Source of the DNA: JAIEPT01 sp038217425
GTDB taxonomy: Bacteria; Planctomycetota; Planctomycetia; Gemmatales; Gemmataceae
Length of the DNA: 47,058 nt
Direction: 5' to 3'
Assembly: GCA_038217425.1 (NCBI GenBank)
Contig: JBBQPM010000035.1
Location: forward strand, 1-47,058
Below are positions 16,192 to 23,306 of the stretch, in pieces. Positions within the stretch are counted from its first letter, which is position 1; every line of letters starts with the position of its first letter. The translations under genes were made by a program, and so were the position numbers. The notes beneath the pieces were generated by a model that worked only from the letters and a program-made list of their open reading frames with translations, made no database searches and was not told the DNA's origin.

Positions 16192-17547
16192 ATGCCAACC
16201 GCACTAAAGCGAACGTGTTATCTGGTCGTGCTTCTCTCCGTCGGCAACACCGCCCGGGCACAAAACCCCGACGCACTCGGCTGGCCGCAATGGCGCGGCC
16301 CGCAAGGGACGGGCGTTTCGCTCGAACGCGGCTGGAACGCTCATTTCGAGGAATCCGGCCCCAAGAAACTCTGGGAAGCCAAGGTCGGTCGGGGGTTCTC
16401 CAGCCCCATCGTGCAAGGCGGCGCCCTCTTTCTCTTCTCCACCGACCCCGCCAACCTCCAGCGCGAATCGCTCGCACGTCTCGACGCCGAGACCGGCGCC
16501 GTCCTCTGGCAACATACCTATGAGATCGCCAGCGTCAAACGTAGCGGCAACCCCGCGGGCGGAACCCCGGCCCTCGTCGGCAACCGCGTCTTCACCTACG
16601 GCGCCGGCCTCAACCTCGGCTGCGTCGACGCCCGCTCCGGCCAACCCCTCTGGAGCAGAGATCTCATGAAGGATCTCCCGGGAAGGCCCTGCCCCTACGG
16701 CTATCAACTCAGTCCCACGCCTTACGAAAATCTCATCATCGTCCCCGCCATCCTCGGACTGAAACCAAAGGGAGGCGGTCCTGCGTTCGAACCCAGGGCC
16801 GGCCCCTATCCCGTCACCGGCGGCGTCCTCCTCGCCTTCGATCAACAGACCGGCAAGGAAATCTGGCGCAACACCGAGGGCGCCAGCGCCTGGTCGAGCC
16901 CCGTCCTCGCGGATTTTGCCGGCCTCAAAACGCTCGTGCATCTCACCGGCCGATACCTTCTCGGAATCAATCCGCGCGACGGCAAGACGCGCTGGAAGTT
17001 CGACCTGCGCGACGTCGGCTTTGACGCCGAGGACATGGCCGCCTCCCCCGCGATTGCCGGCGACGTCATCGTCGTCCCCATTCACAAGGCGTACGGCAGC
17101 GTCGCCGCCGGCACCGCGGGCTCGGCGGGCTTTCGCGTGCAGAACGGCAAGCCGCAGTTCCTGTGGAAGAACACGCAGTGGTGCCACTGGTTTCAGTCGC
17201 CGGCAATCTGGGGCGACGCGGTTTATGCCTTCGACGAGAAGAGCACGTTCTGGAGCCTCGATCTGCGGACCGGCAAGGAACGCTGGAGAACGAAGGAGCT
17301 GGGCGTCACCAACAACAGCGGCGGCGGGTTTGTGATCGCCGACGGCAAGCTGATCGCCATCGACGCCCGCCGACACCTGACGATCGCGGAACTTGGGCCG
17401 ACCGGTCCCAAGATCCTGAGCAAGGCGGTGATCTTCAGCGGCGCCGGCGGCTTCGAATGCGAAACCGCGCCGCTGCTCCTGGACGGCAGGCTTTACTGCC
17501 GCAATCACACGCAGCTGGTCTGCTTCGACCTACGGGCTGCCAAGTAG
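16192..17547 (+). CDS. Exported PQQ-binding-like beta-propeller protein (second paralogue)
   Basis: 451 aa. ATG 16192 is chosen because it opens a signal peptide (MPTALKRTCYLVVLLSVGNT, then ARA before QNPDAL), with GGAG about 10 nt upstream. The mature protein starts with WPQWRGPQGTGVS, the same signature as the protein at 1595-2848, and has propeller blades such as ARLDAETGAVLWQ, AFDQQTGKEIWR and GINPRDGKTRWKFD. Haem and metal ligands of true quinoprotein dehydrogenases are not evident. The last 18 nt overlap the 3' end of the convergent rdgB gene. Confidence 0.9.
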   Translation: MPTALKRTCYLVVLLSVGNTARAQNPDALGWPQWRGPQGTGVSLERGWNAHFEESGPKKLWEAKVGRGFSSPIVQGGALFLFSTDPANLQRESLARLDAETGAVLWQHTYEIASVKRSGNPAGGTPALVGNRVFTYGAGLNLGCVDARSGQPLWSRDLMKDLPGRPCPYGYQLSPTPYENLIIVPAILGLKPKGGGPAFEPRAGPYPVTGGVLLAFDQQTGKEIWRNTEGASAWSSPVLADFAGLKTLVHLTGRYLLGINPRDGKTRWKFDLRDVGFDAEDMAASPAIAGDVIVVPIHKAYGSVAAGTAGSAGFRVQNGKPQFLWKNTQWCHWFQSPAIWGDAVYAFDEKSTFWSLDLRTGKERWRTKELGVTNNSGGGFVIADGKLIAIDARRHLTIAELGPTGPKILSKAVIFSGAGGFECETAPLLLDGRLYCRNHTQLVCFDLRAAK

Positions 17548-18141
17548 CGTTCGGCGCAAGATCGGCCGAAGTTGTTCCAGGGCGCGGGCGCGATGGCTGA
17601 GGGCGTGTTTGACGCGGGCGCTGAGTTCGCCGAAGGTGCTGTGGAACTCCGGCAGGTAAAAGAGCGGATCATAGCCGAAGCCCCCCTGACCGCGGTAATC
17701 TTCGAGGATCACGCCGTGACAGCGTCCCTCGGCGGCGGCGCGGATCGTGCCGTCGGGAGCGGCGAGCGCGGCGCTGCAGACGTAGTACGCGGCCCGACGG
17801 TCTTTCGGCAGCGGCGCCAACTCCGCCAGCAATCGACGATTGTTCGCCTCGTCGTCCCCCTGCTTGCCGGCGTAGCGCGCGGAATAGATCCCGGGTCTGC
17901 CCCCCAAACCGGGGACGACCAGGCCGCTATCTTCCCCCAGCGTCCATTGGCCGACGGCGCGGGCGGTTTGCGACGCCTTCTTGGCCGCATTCTCCGCGAA
18001 AGTCGTGCCGTCCTCGACCACTTCGGGCGCGTCCGGATAGGCGGAGAGATCGCGTAGTTCGAAGTCGAGGCCGTGCAGGATCTCGAGGATTTCGCCTCGT
18101 TTCTTGGCGTTGCGGGTGGCGATGACGAGCGGCAGCGGCAT
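17530..18141 (-). CDS. rdgB: Non-canonical purine NTP pyrophosphatase (RdgB/HAM1 family)
   Basis: 203 aa. Hydrolyses dITP/XTP and related deaminated nucleotides to the monophosphate and pyrophosphate, keeping them out of DNA. Family hallmarks: N-terminal LVIATRNAKKRGEI, the SGLVVPGLGGRPGIYSARYA segment that binds substrate, GFGYDPLFYLPE, and the C-terminal KHALSHRARALEQL helix. Length is typical. ATG 18141 has GGAG about 8 nt upstream. The gene overlaps the PQQ gene tail to tail by 18 nt and is divergent from the small basic protein gene. Confidence 0.95.
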   Translation of the reverse strand: MPLPLVIATRNAKKRGEILEILHGLDFELRDLSAYPDAPEVVEDGTTFAENAAKKASQTARAVGQWTLGEDSGLVVPGLGGRPGIYSARYAGKQGDDEANNRRLLAELAPLPKDRRAAYYVCSAALAAPDGTIRAAAEGRCHGVILEDYRGQGGFGYDPLFYLPEFHSTFGELSARVKHALSHRARALEQLRPILRRTLLGSP

Positions 18142-18245
18142 GCGGGATCTCCGGGCTTCGCAGGAATGGCGCAGGCCGTCTGGCCTGGAACGCGGTTTTC
18201 TCTATGATTATGAACTGCGTTTTTGACGTCCTCCCGAGGTTAGCC

Positions 18246-18482
18246 ATGTCGATCGATAAAAGTCTACGCCGAAAAGATTCGCTTCAGCGTGCCCGCAACG
18301 TTCTGCAGCGCGGCGAGCGCATTTTGCAGCTGCAAAAAGAGGAACGCTGGCCTGACGGCACGAGCCCGTTCGGATTGCCGAAGGTAAAGGTCGTGAAGGC
18401 GATCGTGAAGAAGGCGAAGAAGAAGGAAGATAAGGCGGCGGAGGGTGAAGAGGCGGCAGCCGCTCCCGCCGGCAAGAAGTAA
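18246..18482 (+). CDS. Small basic protein of the Chlamydiae/Verrucomicrobia/Planctomycetes family
   Basis: 78 aa, starting at ATG 18246 with GAGGT about 5 nt upstream. It begins MSIDKSLRRKDSLQRARNVL and continues with RGERILQLQKEERWPDG and SPFGLPKVKVVK, the pattern of the small basic protein family known in the PVC superphylum (TIGR04137 as I recall), which is often highly expressed and has been linked by name to rRNA. The C-terminal tail is a Lys/Ala/Glu-rich low-complexity region ending AAAAPAGKK. A strong intrinsic terminator follows at once, so the gene is a single transcription unit. Confidence 0.88.
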   Translation: MSIDKSLRRKDSLQRARNVLQRGERILQLQKEERWPDGTSPFGLPKVKVVKAIVKKAKKKEDKAAEGEEAAAAPAGKK

Positions 18483-18505
18483 ACATTGGGGATTGATCGC
18501 CGAGA

Positions 18506-18537
18506 GCCGAACCTGCGACCGGGTTCGGCTTTTTTCG
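18506..18537 (+). terminator. Rho-independent terminator after the small basic protein gene
   Basis: Perfect 9-bp stem AGCCGAACC / GGTTCGGCT (18506-18514, 18523-18531) with an 8-nt loop, running into six T residues and TCG. It is 23 nt after the stop and a classical intrinsic terminator, unlike the long palindromes elsewhere in the window. Confidence 0.92.
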
Positions 18538-18567
18538 CTTGCATCCGAAATTCGCCGAGGGGGATTC

Positions 18568-19185
18568 ATGGAAAAGCACATGTGGCTGGTGTTCGCGGTC
18601 CTGGCAGGCCTGGCCTGGGGGACGTACGTTCCGCTGGTGCAGCAAGGCATCGCCGGGCTCGGGCAGAAGGCGTATGCGTCCTTCCTGTGCGTGGGCGTGG
18701 CGTACTTCTTGATCGCCATTTTGTTTCCGCTGGGCGTCTTCGCGGTCGATCCGGCGACCACCTTGCCGGAGAAGTGGACCCCCTACGGCGTGACCTTCGC
18801 CACCCTGGCGGGCGTTGCCGGAGCGGTCGGCGCCCTGTGCGTCATCCTCGCCAACCGCGCCGCGATCAACGCCTACGGTCTCCGCGAGGCAGGCGCCTTC
18901 CGCATGTACATCGCTCCGGTGATCTTCGCCCTGGCGCCAGTGCTCAACACGCTCATCAGCCTGATGTGGCACCCGAAGTTCTCGGTCGCCGGCAGCGAAC
19001 CGTTCAACTTTCATTTCGAGATGCCCAACTTGAAGTTGTTGGTCGGCATCGTGCTGGTCGGCGCCGGGGCGGCGTTGGTGCTGTATTCCAAGGAAGAGGC
19101 GGAGCATTCCAAGAAAGCGGGCGGACCGCCGCCGACCGCGCCCTCTGCGGGCATCCAGGCAGCGCCGAATCAACAGCCGACGTAA
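18568..19185 (+). CDS. Small multi-pass membrane protein, possibly EamA/DMT-like
   Basis: 205 aa from ATG 18568, preceded by a purine-rich GAGGGGGA; the longer frame from 18445 crosses the terminator and is rejected. Hydrophobic segments: MWLVFAVLAGLAWGTYVPLV, SFLCVGVAYFLIAILFPLGV, a pair around 'TFATLAGVAGAVGALCVILA', 'MYIAPVIFALAPVLNTLI', and LLVGIVLVGAGAALVLY, so five or six spans. The WGTYVPLV motif in the first span recalls half of a drug/metabolite transporter or sugar-uptake protein of ten spans. The tail after residue 170 is hydrophilic and proline-rich. Transport function is an inference. Confidence 0.7.
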   Translation: MEKHMWLVFAVLAGLAWGTYVPLVQQGIAGLGQKAYASFLCVGVAYFLIAILFPLGVFAVDPATTLPEKWTPYGVTFATLAGVAGAVGALCVILANRAAINAYGLREAGAFRMYIAPVIFALAPVLNTLISLMWHPKFSVAGSEPFNFHFEMPNLKLLVGIVLVGAGAALVLYSKEEAEHSKKAGGPPPTAPSAGIQAAPNQQPT

Positions 19186-19193
19186 ATGGGCTC

Positions 19194-19238
19194 GAGCGAC
19201 GGACGACTTCGTTCGTCGCTCATCCTTCCGGTTCGGTA
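19194..19238. repeat. Decayed family A palindrome reaching into the sigma factor 3' end
   Basis: An 8-bp stem GAGCGACG (19194-19201) with CGTCGCTC (19214-19221) remains. The right side, TCGTCGCTCATCCTTCCGG from 19213, follows the family A arm with a few changes as far as 19238. The last codons and the TGA of the sigma factor gene (19220-19238, minus strand) lie inside this arm. Confidence 0.65.
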
Positions 19239-19822
19239 AGTATCGACCAGTCATCCTTCGACGCTTGGCCGCGGATGCGTTCCATGAGTCGGCGCACCTT
19301 GCGGTCGGAGATGCCGAGCTTCTCGGAAATCTCTTGCGACGAGTGTCCCTGCATCCGCATCTCCAGGATCTCGCGATCCTCAGGCTTCATCTGCGCGAGA
19401 AAATGCTCCATCTGATCGAGCAGTCCCGCCGCCTCTTCCGGCGTCGGTTCCCGGCCCTTTAACGTTTGAATCAACTCCTGCTGGTCTTCCGATTGCGCGG
19501 TTTCGCGGGCGGCGGAACGCTTGCCGGCCAGATGATGGGCGACCTGGCGAAACGTCTTGTGCACCGTGATGCGGGCGAGCATTTTGCAGATATCGTCGGG
19601 GTCGTTGATCTCGAATTGCCCCTGACGGGCGCGCACGAAGAATGTGCGGAAGACCGATTGCACGATGTCCTCGGCATCGATTCGGCTCGCCAAACGCTGG
19701 CTGATGCGCTTGCGCGCCATGCCGACCAGTCGGTCGAGGTACTGGTCGAAGATTTCCTTGGCGAGTTTTTCGTCGCCGCACCGGAGCAGTTCCGCGATGA
19801 TTTGAGGATCTTGTTCCGCCAT
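19220..19822 (-). CDS. RNA polymerase sigma factor, ECF-type (planctomycete group)
   Basis: 200 aa. Region 2 is represented by RLVGMARKRISQRLASRIDA followed by EDIVQSVFRTFFVRAR (the DAEDIVQ core-binding motif); region 4 by LEMRMQGHSSQEISEKLGIS and DRKVRRLMERI, a helix-turn-helix that contacts the -35 element. A charged linker joins them. The ATG at 19822 has GGGAG 5 nt upstream. No anti-sigma gene is next to it; in this lineage such factors are often tied to Ser/Thr kinases encoded elsewhere. It is divergent from the DUF6134-like gene. The stop codon and the last residues lie in a decayed family A palindrome. Confidence 0.92.
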   Translation of the reverse strand: MAEQDPQIIAELLRCGDEKLAKEIFDQYLDRLVGMARKRISQRLASRIDAEDIVQSVFRTFFVRARQGQFEINDPDDICKMLARITVHKTFRQVAHHLAGKRSAARETAQSEDQQELIQTLKGREPTPEEAAGLLDQMEHFLAQMKPEDREILEMRMQGHSSQEISEKLGISDRKVRRLMERIRGQASKDDWSILTEPEG

Positions 19823-19857
19823 GAGAACTCCCTGCAGAGCGCGACGTGCATTTCGTC

Positions 19858-19886
19858 TTGGCGAATTGCCGCGGTTATTCTATGAT
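19858..19886 (+). promoter_or_regulatory. Sigma70-type promoter for the DUF6134-like gene
   Basis: TTGGCG (19858-19863), 17-nt spacer, TATGAT (19881-19886). Good match at both boxes, ideal spacing, start codon 28 nt further on. Confidence 0.65.
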
Positions 19887-19914
19887 CGGTCCGGCTTCCA
19901 TGGAGGGTTCGTTC

Positions 19915-20565
19915 ATGATTCGCATCGGTTTCACCTGGATGATTTTTCTCGCCGCCGGCGCCGCGACAGCCGGCGATGCCGAGACGCGCGAGTACGCCAT
20001 CCACGTCGACGGCAAAGAATCGGGCTCCACGACCATGACCATCGTGCAGCAGGACGACGGCTCCTCGTACATGAAGGCCGAGGTGAAGGTCGCCGTCAAA
20101 AAGCTCATCTTCAGCTACAAACTCCAACTCGACGCGGAAGAATGGTGGAAGGCGGGCAAGCTGGTCGCGGCCAAGACGCACGTCCTTGAGAACGCCCGCA
20201 AGACGGAAGTCGTCGCCCGTTCGACCGCGCAAGGGCTCGAAGTCAGCGTCAACGGTCAGGTCAAGTTATTGGCCGAGGATTGTTGGACGAGCAGCTTCTG
20301 GAAGCTCGCGGACGTCAAGTATCACAACAAACAAATCCCGATCGTCGAGACCGACACCGGCAAGGACTTCCTCGGCAAGCTCGACTTCGTGGGCCAGGAG
20401 CAGTTGCCGATCGCGGGGAATCCGACAAAGGTCTATCACTTCCGCGTGACGGGGATTCCGAGCACGACCGACGTGTGGTACGACGGGTATCATCGGCTGG
20501 TGCGGATGGAGTTCACGGAGGACGGGCACAAGATGCTCGTGCATCTGACAGGGATCAAGCGGTAG
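19915..20565 (+). CDS. Secreted DUF6134-like protein
   Basis: 216 aa from ATG 19915 with GGAGG about 8 nt upstream. Signal peptide MIRIGFTWMIFLAAGAATAG. The mature protein is beta-rich: REYAIHVDGKESGSTTMTIV, then 'SYMKAEVKVAVKKLIFSYKL', 'WTSSFWKLADVKYHN', and a C-terminal VWYDGYHRLVRMEFTEDGHK. This is the layout of DUF6134 proteins, which look like lipid- or outer-membrane-associated beta-barrel-like periplasmic proteins. Function unknown. A family F palindrome begins 9 nt after the stop, between this gene and the convergent prfB. Confidence 0.78.
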   Translation: MIRIGFTWMIFLAAGAATAGDAETREYAIHVDGKESGSTTMTIVQQDDGSSYMKAEVKVAVKKLIFSYKLQLDAEEWWKAGKLVAAKTHVLENARKTEVVARSTAQGLEVSVNGQVKLLAEDCWTSSFWKLADVKYHNKQIPIVETDTGKDFLGKLDFVGQEQLPIAGNPTKVYHFRVTGIPSTTDVWYDGYHRLVRMEFTEDGHKMLVHLTGIKR

Positions 20566-20574
20566 CTTCAAATA

Positions 20575-20673
20575 CCTAACCACAGAGACACAGAGGGCAC
20601 AGAGAAATGCGAGTAAATTGAACTCGAAATCTTTCCCGTCTTCCTCTGTGCTCTCTGTGCCTCTGTGGTTAGG
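20575..20673. repeat. Palindromic repeat family F, copy 1
   Basis: Arms at 20575-20606 and 20641-20673, core AACCACAGAGACACAGAGG, nearly perfect (single-base differences and one gap) around a 34-nt loop. It lies between the stops of two convergent genes. A second copy is at 26631-26735; the first arm and the following AGAAATGC are shared. Confidence 0.88.
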
Positions 20674-20689
20674 CATTTGTTGAATCGCA

Positions 20690-21800
20690 TCACTTCTTCT
20701 GATGATCGCGCTGCGTCTTCTTTTGCAAGTACGCCTGGATGAACGCTTCCAGGTCGCCGTCTAGTACCTGCTGAATCTGGGCCGTCTGCGTCTCGGTGCG
20801 GACGTCCTTTACCAGCGTGTAGGGCTGCATCACGTAGTTGCGGATTTGGTTGCCCCAGGAGACTTCGCCCTTCTCGTCGTACTGTTTCTCGACCTCGGCC
20901 TTGCGCTTCTGCTCCTCGATCTTGTAGAGTTTGGCCTTGAGCATCGCCATGGCGTTGGCGTCGTTCTTGTGCTGACTGCGCTCGGTACGGCTCTCGGCGG
21001 CGATGCCGGTGGGAATGTGCGTGTAGCGCACGCCGCTCTCGGTTTTGTTCTGATGCTGGCCGCCTGGGCCGCCGCTGCGAAAGGTGTCGCGCTTGAGATC
21101 GTCGGCGTGGATATCGATGGTGATCGTCCCCTCGATGTCGGGCGTGACGTCGACGGCGGCGAACGACGTGTGTCGGCGCTTGTTGGCGTCGAAGGGGCTG
21201 ATGCGCACCAGCCGGTGCACGCCGGTCTCGCTCTGCAGATTTCCATACGCGTATTCGCCGGTGATCTTGACGGTCGCGGAACGGATGCCGGCCTCTTCGT
21301 TGCGGAGTTCGTCGATGAGTTCGACGGCGAAGCCGTTGCGTTCGGCCCAGCGGGTATACATGCGCAGGAGGATTTGCGACCAGTCACAGGCTTCGGTGCC
21401 GCCGCCGCCCGCCTGGATGCGCACGAATGCGTCGCTGGGATCTTGCGGAGAACTCAGCATGGCGCGGAGTTCGAAGGCTTCGAGCGTCTTCTCGGCCCGC
21501 GCCAGTTCGCGCAGCAATTCGCCTTCGAGGCTTTCGTCCTCGGGGACCATCTCCATGAGGACGGCGAGGTCGTCCGCTAGTTTCACAAGATCGTCGTAGG
21601 GATTGATCAGGCCATTGAGCGGCTTGGTGGCGGCAATGGTTTCGCGCGCCCGCTCCGGATTGTTCCAGAACGAGGCGTCTCCCATCAGATCGGTAAGGCG
21701 CTGTTTCTCGGCTTTCTTGACGACGATGTCAAAGACTGTCCCTCAAGAGGATGAGCCGGCTAGTAAACTCGTCGAAGCGTCTGCGGATGTCGGGGTTCAT
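20690..21800 (-). CDS. prfB: Peptide chain release factor 2, with programmed +1 frameshift
   Basis: Recognises UGA and UAA stop codons and triggers peptide release. The gene is in two frames: ATG 21800 (AAGGAG 6 nt upstream) runs 23 codons to an in-frame TGA at 21731-21729, and the remaining 346 codons are in the +1 frame starting with GAC at 21730. The joined product is 369 aa, close to E. coli RF2 (365). Motifs: the stop-recognition tripeptide SPF in RLVRISPFDANKR and the catalytic GGQ in RSGGPGGQHQNKTESGVR. The gene lies 52 nt downstream of the PPIase gene on the same strand. An annotation that ignores the shift would call only the 20690-21685 or 21730 part. Confidence 0.96.
21728..21743 (-). 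promoter_or_regulatory. prfB programmed frameshift site
   Basis: Reading the minus strand: AGGGACAGT then CTT TGA C. The AGGG acts as an internal Shine-Dalgarno 5 nt before the slippery CTT, and TGA is codon 24. The arrangement equals that of E. coli prfB (AGGGGGTAT CTT TGA C). Low RF2 slows reading at UGA and favours the shift, giving autoregulation. Confidence 0.95.
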
Positions 21801-21852
21801 GAGAGTCTCCTTGCGGATACATAACGGATTCGGGCGAGGTTCGACAAGGACG

Positions 21853-23259
21853 CTATTTCACATCCTCGTACTCGACACGGGCGCGGGCCACGAGTTCGCG
21901 CGAGATGCGCTTCATTTCGCGCTCGAAAATCTGGTTTCGCAGCTTGTTGCGGATCAGCGTTTGCGTCGCCTCGTTCAGCGGCAGCAAGCCGCCGGCGTCG
22001 TTCTTGACCATCCGCACCAGGTGGATGCCGGAGGAAATCTCGATCGGCGGCGCGACCTGGCCGTCCTTCAGTTGCAACAAGTACGGCTCCGCCTCGGCGG
22101 GGACGAACTCTCCCTTACGCGAACCGATCCCCTTGCCGCCGTTGGTTTTCGACGGGCCTTCATTGTACTTCTCGAGCTTGCGAAAACCTTCGCCCGGCTG
22201 CAACGTCTTCAGAAGCGTCGCCGCCATCGATCGGCACTCGGCGATGCCGCGCTCTGCGGTGATCGGGATGAAGACGTTCTCCCATTCGATCGATTCGACG
22301 CGTTGGAACTCGTTGCGATGCGTGTCGTAATATTCCTTGATTTCGTCGTGTTGAATGTTGATGTGCGGGAAAATCTTCGAGCGCAGGAATTCGCTCGAGA
22401 TGATCTCGCGTTCGAGCTTGCGGCGCAGGACCGGGGTCGCCTCTTCGAGTTTCTTTTCCGAAGGCGCCGGAGTTTGCCGACGGGCGTTGTTCAGCGACTT
22501 CTCCACCTCGGTCTCGACGTATTCCTTGAGCTTATCAAGCGCCTTGGGATTGAAGGCGCGGAGTTTATTCGCGGCGTCCTGATACGCGACTTCTTTCTCG
22601 ACCATCTCTTCGAGAGTCTTGCGAAAGAGTTTCTGCTGCTCTTCCATGGCGAGTTGGGGCTGCATCTTCTGCCAGCGTTCCACCATCGGCATGGTGATGG
22701 GGGGGATGACTTCGTCCTGGAAGATGGGAATGCCGTTGACCCAGGCGACGATGGTAACCTGGAGTTCGCGCGAACTCTTGAGTTTATCGAGGCTGATCTG
22801 CTTGATTTCGGAGGTCGGCGGATTTCCAGGCGGGAGGCTGGCCGGGAGAACGGGAGGCGGGGCGACGCCCTGCGGCAGCATCGGCGGCGGAGCGATGCCC
22901 TGCGGCATCGACGGCATCGGCGGCAAGGGAACGTCGCCCGACGGCGGTAGGGGCTTGAACTCGGCCGGCGGGGGCGGCGCGACCGGGGGGACCATGGGGG
23001 GCGGCGGCACCAATGCCGGCAGATCCGGCGGGGGAGGCGGCGGCGCGATCGGCGCGAACGAGCCCGGCGGGGGCGGCGGCGGCACGATCTGCGAAACCTC
23101 CGGCATCTGACCCCGCGCGACCGGCGCCGTCTGCGTGATGTCATTCAAAAGCAGGCCCGGGCCAGGCACCCATTCCGGTTGCGCTTGCAGACAGCCGCTG
23201 CTGCACAGCAGGTGCAATCCGACCACGCCCAACGACAGCTTTTGCATCCAAGCTCGCAT
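21853..23259 (-). CDS. Parvulin-type peptidyl-prolyl isomerase with proline-rich linker, SurA-like
   Basis: 468 aa; ATG 23259 has GGAGG 4-5 nt upstream. The N-terminus MRAWMQKLSLGVVGLHLLCS ends in SSGC (C23), a plausible lipobox with an unusual serine at -3. Residues 53-148 are a proline-rich low-complexity region (runs such as PPPPPP, APPPPAEF). After this, VAWVNGIPIFQDEV (171-184) opens a SurA/PrsA-like N-domain with long helices, and the C-terminal half contains a PpiC domain (about 335-420: GIGSRKGEFVPAEAEP, PIEISSGIHLVRM). It probably helps fold outer-membrane or exported proteins. It lies 47 nt downstream of mfd and 52 nt upstream of prfB, so probably one transcript. Confidence 0.9.
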   Translation of the reverse strand: MRAWMQKLSLGVVGLHLLCSSGCLQAQPEWVPGPGLLLNDITQTAPVARGQMPEVSQIVPPPPPPGSFAPIAPPPPPPDLPALVPPPPMVPPVAPPPPAEFKPLPPSGDVPLPPMPSMPQGIAPPPMLPQGVAPPPVLPASLPPGNPPTSEIKQISLDKLKSSRELQVTIVAWVNGIPIFQDEVIPPITMPMVERWQKMQPQLAMEEQQKLFRKTLEEMVEKEVAYQDAANKLRAFNPKALDKLKEYVETEVEKSLNNARRQTPAPSEKKLEEATPVLRRKLEREIISSEFLRSKIFPHINIQHDEIKEYYDTHRNEFQRVESIEWENVFIPITAERGIAECRSMAATLLKTLQPGEGFRKLEKYNEGPSKTNGGKGIGSRKGEFVPAEAEPYLLQLKDGQVAPPIEISSGIHLVRMVKNDAGGLLPLNEATQTLIRNKLRNQIFEREMKRISRELVARARVEYEDVK

Positions 23260-23306
23260 AACGCCTCCGTGCGCTCTGTTGCCTCGCCGACCTCTTCGCG
23301 CCGCGA

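Noticed and set aside
18204..18245. Upstream ATG (18204) for the small basic protein
   Set aside because: The GAGGT ribosome site precedes the ATG at 18246, and the family starts with MSIDKSL.
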